Positions 14,471 through 27,603 of a stretch of DNA of 64,000 nucleotides are shown piece after piece. Every line of letters begins with the position of its first letter. Position 1 is the first letter of the stretch. This DNA is from Bugula neritina (lineage: Eukaryota; Bryozoa; Gymnolaemata; Cheilostomatida; Bugulidae): the NCBI GenBank assembly GCA_964035545.1, contig OZ037768.1, positions 14,446,175 to 14,510,174 of the forward strand. The letters are read 5' to 3'. The notes beneath the pieces were generated by a model. It ran no database searches. It worked only from the letters and a program-made list of their open reading frames with translations, and was not told the DNA's origin. The translations under genes and the position numbers were made by a program.

Positions 14471-17400
14471 ATACTAACATAATAGCTTATGTTATAATTA
14501 GAATATATAGGTGCTTTGGGATGAACATAAAACTGCAGTAAAAGGCAAATATATGTACATAATTGAAACAACTTGTAATGATTATGTAGCGAACAGCTTC
14601 CTATTGCTGCTACTACTACTTCATTAGTTTTGAGGCTCAGGAGTGTAGAAAGCCTTATTTTGGTAGATTATGTATATAGCCACATAGCCTGTACCTATAC
14701 CTACTCATTAGGTGTCTTACATTATATGAAAATACCTAAATATAACTTTACCAGATAACTGAAAAAACATTGGTTTTTAAAAAGTTTAGTTAAACTTAGG
14801 ATCTGAAAATGGTCAAGGAAGGCAGGCAATACATATATACAAAGACCAGAACACTCTGTTCATAATGCAAGCAACACTTTTTGTCCAAGTAGAAAATTTG
14901 CTTTTTAGTAGGATATAGCGGAAGTCATCAAATTTTGTTCTAACAAGATAGGTAACAGCTTATGCTTTCATTAGTGAAAAAAAATGGAAAACAACAATCT
15001 ATTGACATCATTGTATATATCCCAGGTACATCATAAGAACCTCCCTAAAGATACTAATTACATGAAGACAGATAATAAACGACGACATTACTTAGTATGG
15101 AACTGATCCAGTGTGTACAGAGAAGTTTAAAAAATTGTGTTTCAAATAAAAAATTACAAGAAACTGAAAAACACAATGCAAACCCAAGTCCAAATTTATT
15201 TGAAAACGAACAAATCAATCTAGTGAAGAGTTTGTAAGCTTGCACACTGACAACACAAACACACATGTGTCTCCCATAACACATCGTATGTTTATACTTG
15301 AATAAAGGAAGTTTTCAAACTGCATATATATTTATAACACCCACGACCTCTGAACTGAAGACAAAGATCACAGAGCACGTTTCAATACAGAGTTATATTT
15401 TTATACAAGGCAATACTTGTTTAGAGTTGCTAGAAAATATTAATAGTCTCATATCTGCTCAACTCAATAAGTAGAAATACATGATAACATATTAATTCAA
15501 CATTATGTTTATGAGAACACGACTAATGACATTCCACAGTTACCTTCTTCTGCATATTATTGGTAATATTTATTTATTTTAGTTATATAAACTCGAATAG
15601 CTGCTTTAATTTATATTTATATTACATACTATAAGTTCAGTTGCTAGATGTCACAATGACTTTCTATCAGTTTATAAAACTTTTGGATAAAATCTTTTAG
15701 CAGAAGTGATATTAATTTCAGCCTTCTTTAGTTTTGAAATTAATCACAGATAAGTTTTGCACACAGATTATGCTCACTTTTTGGCTGATACACTTAATAC
15801 TTTTTCTTCAAAATATTCAGGCCTACGAAGCTTGTAAAAATTGCTTGCTCAGACCTCTTGTTAAATACTTTTGCTGCTGCAACTAATTGGTAGGTACTTA
15901 TTATATTACCATGGATTTTGACTGTAGTTATAAAGACATTCAGACAGAGCAGGGAGTAGATAAATATTCAAAAGGACAACAATCCAGAAGCTTCTGCTTT
16001 AATTTAAAAATGATGGCTGTGGCAGCAACACCAGCTTGAATGCAATATTAATGACTTCAATCAGTGTTAGCTCCTAACAGTATCAATATATTAGTTACTT
16101 GCTGCATTAATCAATGAACAATGAACAATTAGACAAATTGTAAAAATAGATCAAATAAAACATAGTGATGGTGGTTATTGATAAGTTATGTTGACAAAGA
16201 AGATAAGATTAACATGAGATAATGTAGACACGTGGTACAAACACAACTGACCAAAAGTTTAGAATATTATGGCTAATAAAACGACGGAGATGTATCAAGT
16301 ATAATTTTGTTACACTTTTGAATATCTAAAATCAGAATCACCGAACCTGCTTCCAGTATGAGTGCTGTCACTCCACCTGCAGTAGTTTACTCGAAATTCA
16401 CTCATAATTGAAGTAATGAATTCGGTTTGATAGTGTATAGCATAGCCTTGCAAGGGGCTGTAGCAATAACACTGCCTGCCAGTAACTAAATAGCTTTAAA
16501 AATAGACAACCTACGCATAGCATCTTAACAACTGCTAGGATGGGTAAGAAACACTGTAATCAATATGCTGAAATCTAAGTAGGAATGACTATTACTTATC
16601 AAGGCTAGCTCTCACTCAGTTATAATAATACATTGTAGATCAACCTTATATTAATGTACAAAGAAATAGAATATGATATAGATATCATGCACCTTACAAC
16701 CTTTACTTGTTATAAAAGATATTTAGAAGTAAAATGGGAAGATTTGATCTAAGGGTGCCTCTAAATTATTCCATTTAAAAGAAGAAATGTATATATCAGG
16801 AATGGCAGACATTTTTCTGTATTTATTAATTGAAATACTGGCTTTAACTCTACTCAATGCAGAATTCACAGTTTTCTTCAACAATATCTGAGTGATTCAG
16901 ACTTGAGATAAATAAATATCCAAGGGAATAGTAAAGGTATGACAGGATTCAATCTGTTAATACAAACAATCCGTTCACCTGTAACACCTAGTTGAGAAAA
17001 CACTTCAACTACTATGCATGGGAGAGAATATAAATACACAAGGCTACCGAAAACTAACATTTTCTATTCAACTATTCATACAACAAGACAATAATGAAGT
17101 GTGGTAAGCAACTAAAAAGATAAGGTGGGAGTATTTTTTCTCATAATAGTTTTTTGACAAACTCTTGAAAATAATTTAGACCAAAAACCTAGAGAAAAGC
17201 ACTAATTTGGGAATATAGGAATCTTGCATTAAAATGATAAAATGAGAAAATTAATTTATAAGCCATGAATGATCAATTAATTCAGAATTTGCCAACCACA
17301 ATTAAGTTGGTGATAATATAGCATAAAAATTAGAAAGATGCTTGTAGCCAGACAATCTATTATACTGACCAACTACTAACTGGAGAAAAGAAGCAATATA

Positions 17401-17763
17401 AGTCTATGAAACTAATGTGCATAAACTGCTAGGCAACCATAACATATCTTCACCTACCATGCAGCTAAATTCTAATTTGAGCATTCTTTAAAAATGGTAA
17501 AACATCCAGTTTAGAATCTGGCCTTGTATGTTGAGAAATAAGTTTTTTTACCAGTGAAATTCAAAGCAATATAATAATGTAAAAGTAAATCATTTTTGCA
17601 ATTGACTGATGTTCAGTATATGCCTATTTGAAGTCTATGTAAGAGTAACTATTTTATATTTTCAGGCTTACAATAATTGTGAGGAACAAAGTAGCAAAAA
17701 GCAGTACATATTCCATAACACTGCCAGGTACACCTACTGATAATGACATGATTTGTAACATAC
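14471..17763. other. Introns around the 30-nt microexon; otherwise empty
   Basis: AT-rich intronic sequence; only the microexon at 16347-16376 is supported. Short open frames at 15054-15284 and 16878-17060 lack domains and splice support. Confidence 0.5.
16347..16376 (-). CDS. RhoGEF 30-nt microexon
   Basis: A 30-nt segment with acceptor AAACTACTGCAG and donor GGAAGCAG|GTTCGG (the donor is weak). Phase 2 in and out, encoding WSDSTHTGS. It joins the exons on both sides in frame, but so would skipping it. It is supported only by splice motifs and phase. Confidence 0.45.
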
Positions 17764-18141
17764 GTTAAAGTAGAATTGCAGTGCCGATTTATAGGTGTAG
17801 TTGTAGGTGAGTGGTAGTCTGGGTAGCTAGATATCCTAACTAATTGTCCATGTGCATTCTTCTTGGCTAAAGTTAGCTGATGCTGCGAAACGATAGACTC
17901 TACACTATCCATGAACACATCATCGTCCTCTTCATTGATATTGCATTCCTCAAAATGATAAAGGCTATTTCTGTTCTGAAAATCACTGAGTAATTCATCA
18001 TCTAAACTCGTAAATCGTTCTTTAGTGGCAAAACAGCTTGCGTGCAATGGTTTGTGATGTACACTAACCCAGGAGATGGGTATCTGTTGAGAAGGTTGTA
18101 GATTCGACTCAGACATCACTAATATTTTCTCAAAGCTGTAC
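17764..18141 (-). CDS. RhoGEF exon: large acidic/Ser-rich exon
   Basis: 378 nt; acceptor ATAGTCATACAG, phase 2 in and out. It encodes ERFTSLDDELLSDFQNRNSL and an acidic run (NINEEDDDVFMDSVESIV). I chose the donor TTTAAC|GTATGT at 17764. A weaker donor, AGTAG|GTGTAC at 17734, would add 10 residues in the same phase; both join the next microexon in frame. No domain was recognised. Residues are about 602-728. Confidence 0.75.
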
Positions 18142-19516
18142 CTGTATGACTATCACCAACCAGCCTCAATTCAGAAGTAGAATAAAAAACTAGAATGATT
18201 CTTGATATCGGCCAACTCCAATATTTGTATTATTGTTTTTCAACAAACTTTTCTCTTTCTTATATTGATGATTGATTCAACAACAATATCATTAGAAAGT
18301 AAATATCATATTTGAACCATTGAAATGTCAACTGTAGGTCAGATAGCAAACTTTAACAGCTTATCTACTTCACTTTATAATAGGTGACATTAAGATACCA
18401 TATCCCCCTGCACAGGTATGCGGGTTAATTATACCCAGAATGTGTAAGGAGCATGTATAATAGATATTCAACTTCTAGTATAAGGTAAGTGTTACCATGA
18501 TGAATCTTGGCAATAGTATCCAGAGGTGACGCTGAGGTAAACATTAAACTTAGACTAGGAGTAGATTGCAGATCTTTGCTTTGCTTTCAGAGTTTGAATA
18601 TAGCAAACCTTAGCAGACCCTCCATCAGAGTAATATTGAGACTGGTCAATCTGGTGTCACTTTAAACTTTAACTAGCATTTATATTATTGATGTAAATCC
18701 AGGGTAAAATGCACTGCCTTACCCCTTGCCTTATTTTTTGTCCACACACACACCCTGACAAACCAAATCCTTTGTGAATGTGAGGATCAGCAAATTGAAT
18801 GAATATAAACAATAGTAGTAACTACTGCCTTGGTGTTTTCTCTTACAGCCATATCAAAGGCATTCTATTATGAATAGGTATTGGTAAAACTCTACTTTGC
18901 TTATTCAAGTCCAATTTGAATAGAGCAATCCCAAAAAAATGAGTCCTTTATTTACTAGTCAAAACATTATGTTGTACTGAGAAAAAGTGAACAGCAAAAG
19001 CAGCTGCCAGTGAAATCACCAATAACCAGCTATGTCCCATCAACTCACAAATACCCCAACTTGGCACTAGTCATTGGAGACCTCCTACTGTAGACAGGCC
19101 TTAACACATACAAATGCTGTGCATGTGTGTGTGTGTATATAAACCTAGGACTTGTCCGGCCACTAAGTTGCAACCTATGCATTATGAAAAGGCATGTCCA
19201 GCAGAAGTTGGAGAAGTTCAATGACCCAAGCTATGGTTTATATACGCTGAATAAAATGCCCCTAGATTACTACCAGATTGAATAACTTCATCTTCTACTT
19301 GATTCCAAATAATAGTTAAGTCTCAACTAGGGCCTACCCACTTCAATCAAATTAGGATATATGGATTTATTTACTGCCTGCTGTGAGCTGTATAGTAGCA
19401 ATACTACAGTAGCAACATCAAGTCCTAGTAATTCACTGTAACTCTAGGGAAGAACTGTGGCTTCATTTAATATAATCAAGTAGCTTTGATTTAAGATGAT
19501 GTGAACCCTCTCTCAC

Positions 19517-19637
19517 CTTCGATGTCCTGCAGTAGCTACACCCTGGTGGAACCTTGACTTCTCTTTCTGTGCCCCGCCAAACATGTTGAAACTGACTTTT
19601 CTATTTTTGTCTGCAAAACCCTCGTCAGTGAAATGAT
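19517..19637 (-). CDS. RhoGEF exon: basic/aromatic motif
   Basis: 121 nt; acceptor CTTCCTATTTCAG, donor CATCGAAG|GTGAGA; phase 1 in, phase 2 out. It encodes DHFTDEGFADKNRKVSFNMF and GGAQKEKSRFHQ. The RKVSFNMF core has the R-K-x-S pattern of a basophilic kinase site. No domain was recognised. Residues are about 562-602. Confidence 0.76.
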
Positions 19638-20479
19638 CTGAAATAGGAAGGGATGGTTAACACTGGGATAGTTAAGTTTTCTAATGGACTACCGATTCAG
19701 CAGTATTCATATTTATTACAGTTGGTCAAAGCACAGGCAAATTTATTGCAAATTTTGAAAAAAAATTCCAGGCAAATTCCAAAAATTTTCAAGTGCCAAA
19801 TTGTAACCTGCACTGCGAAAATTTGCTCACATCCAATATGTTTCCAAGCAATAGAAACATGGCAGAGCATTATCTTCAAGCCTGCAAAAAGGGTAAGTTG
19901 TTCAAAACCACAAAAGTATTATCTGGTAGTGGGAGTCTGTGAATAAACTCTAGCCAAATTGACAAATTACAAATTTAAAAAAACTGCATATGAATTATCA
20001 AACATTACATATTTTACAGATACAATTTATATATATTAACAATAGCTTTAAAACTATTGTTATTTTGGACAAAAATAATTTGCTGTAAGCCTGACTTTTA
20101 TGTAAAGAATAAATATTATGCTATGTAGCTGATTGGTATATCAATTTTGCTAATAACATCCAACTGATCAACTACTTAATTATTCAAACCTTTCATTATA
20201 CATAACAAGAGATGTGAAAATGTGAAATTGCAAATGTTATTATTGAGCTTGTTGCCCTTTGCCTTTACTAAGCTCATTATTATATTTCAGCTCTTACCAC
20301 TTAATACTGCAGTTTGCTAAAAGATCTGATGCAATATTAATAGCCTGTTTATTAAATGTAGTTAAAGTAGTGTTGTCCTAATTGTATTCTGTACAAAATA
20401 AATTAGTAAATTAGATAATATTTAACAATAAAAGCCTACTTTCAAGAAATATGCTGTGTTGTGGGCGGTGTGTGTACGT

Positions 20480-20870
20480 GTGTAGTGTGCTTTGAAACGT
20501 TTGTTTATACCTTTGCTGAGAAAAGTCTGAGTAACCCTTTATAGTTTTACTTAAATCACATTGATGAAGAATAGTATAAGATGACTCATTTAATAGCTAG
20601 TTGATGCTCTCTGAAAACTCTTTGTAAAGGTTACAACATAAAAATTATAATTGAGAATGGTAACTGATTAAAAAACGAAGCTCAATTTAACAAGTTTTAA
20701 GTAAGTCATCTAATCGACAAAGTGATAATTAAATAACAATATCTCCAAAGATTTATTATTTTCTTTGGTTATTATTCTAGGACCATCTGATTAAAGTGAC
20801 TTTTAGAATGCCAGGCAATTGGATTTCTGACTGAAAATTGTGAAGGTATAAACTACAGACACACGTTAAG
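20480..20870 (+). repeat. Dispersed repeat family R1, copy 3
   Basis: Shares TTTATAGTTTTACTTAAA, GATGCTCTCTGAAAACT, CAAAGTGATAATTAAATA and TTGGATTTCTGACTGAAAAT with the copies at 1170 and 9430. Confidence 0.6.
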
Positions 20871-21334
20871 CAAGGGAATCCATTGTGTTGCAGCACACTA
20901 GCCTAGTTGAAGGATACTAGTTAGTTTATAGCAACGGCCCATTGGCACTACCATGCAGTTTTATAAGTTTTAGATACCTGTACAAAAAATTGCAAGCTGT
21001 AAACTCCCTGCATCAAGTGTTGGAATGCGCGGTATGTGAAAATATGGCCATAAAGATTCAGAGATAAATAAATGACTGAAAGTCTATAGAGCACGATGAC
21101 TAACAAAAATGGGGAAGGAGATTTGATCATCATGAGTATGGAAATTTTGCAATATACAATAACTACGTATAGCTAAACATTAGTCAAAACAATTTTTCTT
21201 TAAGGTAAATGCTAAAGAAACTGCAATATTTCAGGTAATTTTTAGGCAGAGCTAGAACTCAAAGAGCTGTATCAATTATTCATGAGAACTTTGTTATTTT
21301 ATCAATTAATTTACGGACTTCCCATCCCTTATAT

Positions 21335-21445
21335 ATGTACATATACATACATACATACATATACATACATACATATACATATACATACATACATATACAT
21401 ATACATACTTATGCATGTATGTATGCATGTATGTATGCATGTGTG
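21335..21445 (+). repeat. (CATA)n/(TATG)n microsatellite
   Basis: About 110 bp of ATAC/TATG-type repeats starting roughly 35 bp past the donor of exon 21481-21663. The donor is not inside the repeat. Confidence 0.93.
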
Positions 21446-21480
21446 TACATAAACAGCACTTGGTGCATAAGAGTCTTTAC

Positions 21481-21663
21481 CAGTGGATGAGGTGGCATTA
21501 GTCACGCCTGCAATGCTTAGCTTGCCTCCCAGAGCAGAAAAATCAAGTGACTTTGGCCTTTCACCATTTGATCGTCTATTAATTAATGGGGACTCACTGA
21601 TGGCAGCTTTTACTTCCTCCTCATTTTCTTCATGAGTTACATCAAGCAATGACTTGTATTGAC
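21481..21663 (-). CDS. RhoGEF exon: charged and Ser-rich segment
   Basis: 183 nt; acceptor AAATGTTTTTAG, donor TCCACTG|GTAAAG; phase 1 in and out. It encodes DVTHEENEEEVKAAISESPL then RRSNGERPKSLDFSALGGKL. The R-P-K-S-L-D motif resembles the S-S-L-D-type phosphosite region of vertebrate ARHGEF28, a weak similarity. A (CATA)n tract begins about 35 bp past its donor. Residues are about 501-562. Confidence 0.78.
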
Positions 21664-22552
21664 CTAAAAACATTTGCAACAAAAAAAAAAAAAAATAAAA
21701 CTTGACTTAAATTTATCTATGGCTGCATCAAGATGTTGACAGGAGCACTGAAATATTGCTTAGTAGATGCAAGTGAATATGTAGGTCAGTATTCTACTTG
21801 TGAGAAATCCTGTATATAGGCTAAGCAAGATTCAGCAATACACTCAATGCAATGAGAAATGTTTTGATATTTCAAAATCTTAATATAACAATTTTGATAT
21901 AATATATTATGTGATGTAGTAACAATTCTAGCACAAATCAGCTTGTGGAACAGATATCATATAATATATTTCTCTAATGTTGTATGCAGCAAGTCTAGAT
22001 GCCCGCAGAGTCAGTTAGATATTTTTTACTGATAAGATAGAAAAACAGACGCTAAATGCTAAGAGAAATATGTTTAATGCAAAAAATAATAAGACAAGGT
22101 TAAGGAGATTAGCTGGGTATATGCTAGAAAATCATGCCCTAATTAATCATTAGCATACTGTAAGCTATAGTAGTCACACTATATTATGTATACTCCTTCA
22201 AAACCAGTTTCTAACTTTGAGGTGTTATGCAAAGGCAATTTAGCAGTGTGAGGAGTTATATGCCCTTGCATTGTTATACATCTACTATAGTATGTTTTAA
22301 TTCTCTATGAATTTTTCAAGATATTTTAAATAATTTGTAATTGCTGTTGAATTAATGTTGATTTGATCACATTTTATCAACAAATTCTGCAAAGTATGTA
22401 AATTAATATTCAAACTTAAATTTATTCTTAATTATTAAATTGACACTAAGTAGTACTAAAGCTTACGATCTCATATTGAGTAAAGAACAAAACCCCCACT
22501 ATATTTTATATATTTCTGGTTAACAATAGGAGCAACATTGGAAACATATTAC

Positions 22553-22664
22553 CTTTTGGAGGCCTTGTTGAGATGGGTGCTACATGAGACAACCCTCCTT
22601 GATACATGTCATACAGAGCTTGGTTTTCTAGGCTAGGGCAAGAAGTGCTAAACCGTTTTATACT
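22553..22664 (-). CDS. RhoGEF exon: Tyr-containing linker
   Basis: 112 nt; acceptor GCTACCTGTAG, donor CCAAAAG|GTAATA; phase 0 in, phase 1 out. It encodes SIKRFSTSCPSLENQALYDM then YQGG and a TRPPK end. The two closely spaced tyrosines could be phosphorylated, which is speculative. A TA microsatellite lies just upstream of the acceptor (22.70-22.76 kb). Residues are about 464-501. Confidence 0.75.
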
Positions 22665-22697
22665 CTACAGGTAGCATAAAACATTTTATTAACGAAG

Positions 22698-22698
22698 T

Positions 22699-22729
<31 letters not shown>

Positions 22730-22762
22730 ATATATATATATTGTATATATTATATATATATA
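22698..22762 (+). repeat. (TA)n microsatellite
   Basis: Imperfect TA tract about 34 bp upstream, in gene orientation, of the acceptor of exon 22553-22664. Confidence 0.9.
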
Positions 22763-24059
22763 AAAACAAGTATATTGGGAGTTGTTCCACCAAAACATGC
22801 TGGCTTTATTATAATCATCAGTCCATGGATTGGAAATATTTTATTACAAACTACTATGATTTACTGGTGTCATTAAAGCTGTTGTCACTAAAATTTTTGT
22901 TATAAGTGAAACATTCTAGATTTGAAAAAAACAGCTGCAGCCGAGTTATGGAAAAATGAACACCTTACACTGGATAGTTATTAATGGTTCGATAGTAGTG
23001 ACCTAACATTGCCCTAACAAGTTGGTGCTACCTAGTAGCTGGGTACACCAAGTGATTCTTGTAATGATCATGATATTGTTTAAAAGGCTTTTTGTCACAG
23101 ATATCAAAAGTGTGAAATCATTACAGATAACAGTATGAATAATTCTAAAATGCTATGTGAATCATTCTGGTTTCATTGGTCAATATTCTCAATTTAACTG
23201 AATAATTTGAATTATGGAAATAGTTAACTAGAAACTACAACTGCAGAGGCTAAGATTGGTTCTATGAATTAAAAAGATTGAAAAGGCTACTTAGTATAAT
23301 GGAAACAGGTCATTCCATCAAAAGCATAAAATATATATTATCATTTTTTCAGTCTAAACTTGTCCAAGTATTTATTTCAACTGCAATTAGTTGAATAATT
23401 TCTTTAAACTTACAGGAAATATGCTCTAGGCTTTTGCGTCTAATGAACCAAATCTTACAATAGTTAAAAATAGTGAGTGGAGTGAAAGCAAATATGGAGC
23501 AATAATTAATACTCGTACTAAAGTAGTGTTGGGTTTGCAGGTAAAGCTGAAGGACTGCTTTATTTGGAGTTATCTTACTTTTAAGAAAATCAAATTTCAT
23601 ACAAATAGTCTATAAAATGTGTGGTTTTTTATTTGATCCAAGTCAGACGAAGAACTATTACAACAACGGTTGCATAGTGATAGTGACTTAGACACATTTA
23701 AACTAGAAGAAGGAAACTAAAAATTAATCAAATAAAACAATATTGATAACTAACATCATGCTACATTATAAACGTCTTTATGTCTAACCACCTCAACTTT
23801 CTCTTGTAGAAGATAGCTTTTGCATTTCTTAAGGTTTAGTTAGTTATAAGGGCACACGTATGGAATGTATATTGTATTCAAGTGCACCAGATAGGCAATA
23901 GCACAGGTTTCCTACCTGTTTTAAATTTTATTTAGTAGGATGAACCACATTGCCTTTCAACAGATATATCAACTCAAACACCAGAGTCTTTAGAATTATT
24001 AAAATGAGTGGCCTAAGGGATAGCAATGAGGTTACTGAACAAAATCTTAGCCAAGTAAG

Positions 24060-26190
24060 TCTAAAGGAAATCTTACAGCCTACAATAGACGATGTAAAGT
24101 TGGTACATTTAGTACCTTGTACCAACTCTAGAATACTCACCACTAAAACTTATATAAACTTCTGCAAGTTCAAATGCAAAATGCATACTTTTAGAAAATA
24201 GCTGTGCAACTTTTATTACATGCATTATTTTATTTCATATCTTAAATTTATGAACCATGAGTTCATTTTTCAAAATGTTTAAATTAAGTGCTCAAAAAAT
24301 GCAATTAAAATTTTTATTCTTGCACAAATACCCTGGTGCAGTTTGACCACAACCCCAGCTGTTTTGGCAAACACATTTAATGGTTTTTTTATTGACATAG
24401 TGGTGAATGAGCCAGCTGTTTTTGGCAGTTGGGTAGACTTGAAGCTTGGCAGCTTTTAAACAATTCTGATTGGCAGGATTTTACACGATAAGTTGATGTT
24501 TGTATCTGATTGGCCTAATAATGCATTTGCATTTGAAAATGTAGAGTTTTATTTAAGCTATAATGGTGATATTTTAGAGTTGGCACACACCCCTTTTGGG
24601 TTGAGTTTTATAGTCTGTTCCTGCTGCAGTCATCTACAACAACAGTGTATAGGGAAATTATTAGTATTACGAAATCTGTTTTGGCTTACTTTGCTATGCC
24701 AGTATTCTGACTTAGTTTTGTTATAATCAACTATGTTGGCAGTTAAAACTGAGGGTGATTTCATCAAAGGTAGACATTGCTGAGGCCTTAGAACATCAAA
24801 TCAACCAGTGCTGTTACTTGGTTGTATTGTAAAGCAGTAGTGAGAGCATAGCACACTATCACAGTCACTGAGCTGCAATGACAGTATGTAAGGCAAGTCA
24901 AAACACTAGCCTAGTCTCTGTTAGTATGTAAAGCAGTAGCACAGTTACAGCAGTCACACCACCCCTCTCTATCCTGTCTACCAAGCACAGAGGTTGCAAT
25001 AATGATAATCATTTCATGATTTAGTTTTAAACCAATGCATACTACTAAATACATTCTCATAGTCTAATGTAATAAATTATAAAAAAGTTGTTTAACATGC
25101 ACATTACAAATGCATTAGCCTACGCTAACTATAAATTATTTGCTTGTGTATACCCGCACTATTATTTTATTTTAAATTTGTAAAACAGTAGCTTTTTACT
25201 CTGTCACATATTCATCTGCATTGGATTTAAATGCACAGCTATTAGCAATAGATAATGTAGAAATTTTGTATAAAAATGAGTATTAGCATGTAGTGCCTTG
25301 CATGTGGGTCTATATTGTTTTGACGTGCCTTACATAAGATAATATAATAGAACTGACGAGTTTGGTGTAGCCACTGTCATTGCAGCTCAGTGACTGTGAT
25401 AGTGTGCTATGCTCTCACTACTGCTTTACAATAAAACCAAGTAACAGCACTGGTTGATTTGATGTTCTAAGGCCTCAGCAATGTCCACCTTTGATGAAAT
25501 CACCCTCAGTTTTAACTGCCAACATAGTTGATTACAAACTAAGTCAGAATACTGGCATAGCAAAGTAAGCCAAAACAGATTTCGTAATACTAATAATTTC
25601 CCTATACACTGTTGTTGTAGATGACTACAGCAGGAACAGACTATAAAACTCAACCCAAAAGGGGTGTGTACCAACTCTAAAATATCACCATTATAGCTTA
25701 AATAAAACTCTACATTTTCAAATGCAAATGCATTATTAGGCCAATCAGATACAAACATCAACTTATCGTGTAAAATCCTGCCAATCAGAATTGTTTAAAA
25801 GCTGCCAAGCTTCAAGTCTACCCAACTGCCAAAAACAACCAGCTCATTCACCACTATGTCAATAAAAAAACCATTAAATGTGTTTGCCAAAACAGCTGGG
25901 GTTGTGGTCAAACTGCACCAGGGTATTTGTGCAAGAATAAAAATTTTAATTGCATTTTTTGAACACTTAATTTAAACATTTTGAAAAATGAACTCATGGT
26001 TCATAAGTTTAAGATATGAAATAAAATAATGCATGTAATAAAAGTTGCACAGCTATTTTCTAAAAGTATGCATTTTGCATTTGAACTTGCAGAAGTTTAT
26101 ATAAGTTATAGTGGTGAGTATTCTAGAGTTGGTACAAGGTACTAAATGTACCAAATTTACATCGTCTATTGAGATTCCTTTCAAGTAGTT
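24060..26190. mobile_element. Long foldback element with about 800-bp inverted arms
   Basis: The arm 24083-24889 is the near-exact reverse complement of 25372-26171 (only scattered single-base differences by eye), around a loop of about 480 bp. A weaker inverted match extends outward (CTAAAGGAAATCTT against its complement) and inward (ATGTAAGGCAAGTCAAAACA). Each arm holds the same short open frame (starting MMFVSDWPNN), which is open for 77 codons on one side and 111 on the other. I recognise no domain in it. It lies in the intron between exons 26265 and 22664. Confidence 0.8.
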
Positions 26191-26264
26191 AACCTATCAA
26201 ATTTCTATTGAATTATATCAGGTATGAGAAATAGCTAGGAAAGTGATTCAATGGAAACACTCAC

Positions 26265-26341
26265 AGCACTGTCATTGGAAGATGCTTGGCTCATATTTTC
26301 TACCTCAACCCTGCACTCACGAGCCAACTGTACGCTATCAT
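26265..26341 (-). CDS. RhoGEF exon: short polar segment
   Basis: 77 nt; acceptor TAGATGATAGCG context (TCTTTTAG), donor AGTGCT|GTGAGT; phase 1 in, phase 0 out. It encodes DSVQLARECRVEVENMSQAS, a charged, probably helical stretch. The long inverted repeat at 24.06-26.19 kb starts about 75 bp past its donor. Residues are about 438-463. Confidence 0.72.
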
Positions 26342-27067
26342 CTAAAAGACAGCCATGCTAAGCATTAGAACAATAAATAACCACTGCTTCAGTGGTCACC
26401 ACACTCAGATTCAAGCCAGTGGACAGGTATTAAACCTGTCAGTCAGAACTAATTGTGACATTCATTACTAGTACAGGGAGATGGCAATCAATAGAATATT
26501 TAACATGCATTCTTCTGAAGATCCTTACAAAAATAACATGAACATAAAGAGCAGAAAGGCCTTATACTGTTAATAACAAGCTGCCCTAATTTTATGAAGT
26601 AAATTCTCTCTATTAGCACTCCATTAACAAAACTCAAGTGGGTTTATAGTCACCATAGCCTTCATGCACACCCTGATTGAACGAGTAGCTTAATGATTAT
26701 GTATTTATTCAAAAGAGCATATTATTTTTACAGCACATTTTCAACACTCTATTATCGCAGTTGTACACAAACTTTTGCTAGCAAGGACAAGCCATATCTA
26801 CATGATTTGCACCATCTTCTGTTTTTGTGACTGCTGAGTTTGCACAGTCATGTTCCCCCAATGGTTCCAATGTGGATGAGCCTTCAAACAGCTAGTTGGT
26901 GTCATGCCTACTGCACTCTAATCAATAATGGTATTTGCTGGGTATACATATCTACTAACGAATAATGAGGTTAAGCATTGAAAGCAACCATGTTATTGAT
27001 TAAAATTGATGTTGAAATATGTATTAAGAGCAGGAGGTTTGAAATTTAGTATAAGAGAGCAGCTTAC

Positions 27068-27304
27068 TAATTATGCAATGCACTTTAGCTTGTGGTGGGG
27101 ACACGGTGATACAGGGTACAGGGTCTAAGCAATTTCTCTGTCTTATATCCAGGGGTGAAGACACACCCACATCTACTAAAATCGGGGAGATAGACCGATT
27201 GGGTGTAGAAGCAATGCCACCATTTCTCCATGTTCTTGGTGGTAGAGCAGGGGCCTCCTCATTATCGGTGAGAGACCCACTAGAGGTATCACTGTACGGT
27301 TTTA
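27068..27304 (-). CDS. RhoGEF exon: proline motif, disordered region
   Basis: 237 nt; acceptor TATTTCTATTTTAG, donor ATAATTA|GTAAGC; phase 1 in and out. It encodes SDTSSGSLTDNEEAPALPPR followed by a Ser/Pro-rich stretch (ISPILVDVGVSSPLDIRQ). PALPPR fits a class of SH3-binding proline motif, so an SH3 partner is possible but inferred only. Residues are about 359-438. Confidence 0.78.
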
Positions 27305-27544
27305 CTAAAATAGAAATACCCAGGCAGCCATGACACTTAGAGGCAAAGCCAAGCATTAAAGCATGGAGAACCAAAAATATAATGAAGAAGCAGAAACCCA
27401 AGCTATCAAATGCAATAATGACTATTAAGCCTAAACCCAGAATTTTTGTAATGCAAACGTGAAACTAACTTTCCATTCTAACTCAAAAACCATCTTTACG
27501 AAACATCATCGTCGCACTTGCAGGCGAGCAATCGGTCAGCACAG

Positions 27545-27594
27545 CTAAGGTTCCGATTTACTACAGCAGTTCCTGTAGTAAATCGGAACCTTAG
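27545..27594. repeat. Perfect 22-bp hairpin
   Basis: CTAAGGTTCCGATTTACTAC plus AG, a 6-nt loop (CAGTTC), then the exact reverse complement. It sits next to the left end of the first GACGC MITE. Confidence 0.9.
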
Positions 27595-27603
27595 TTTACT
27601 AGG

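Larger units (their letters stand above)
18142..21330. other. Introns with one repeat; otherwise nothing recognised
   Basis: Apart from exon 19517-19637 and the R1 repeat at 20480-20870, no feature is supported. A short GT run lies near 19127. The open frame at 19653-19946 has no domain. Confidence 0.5.

Noticed and set aside
24493-25761. Mirror-image open frames starting MMFVSDWPNN
   Set aside because: They are the two arms of a foldback element; no recognised domain and a stop difference between arms.
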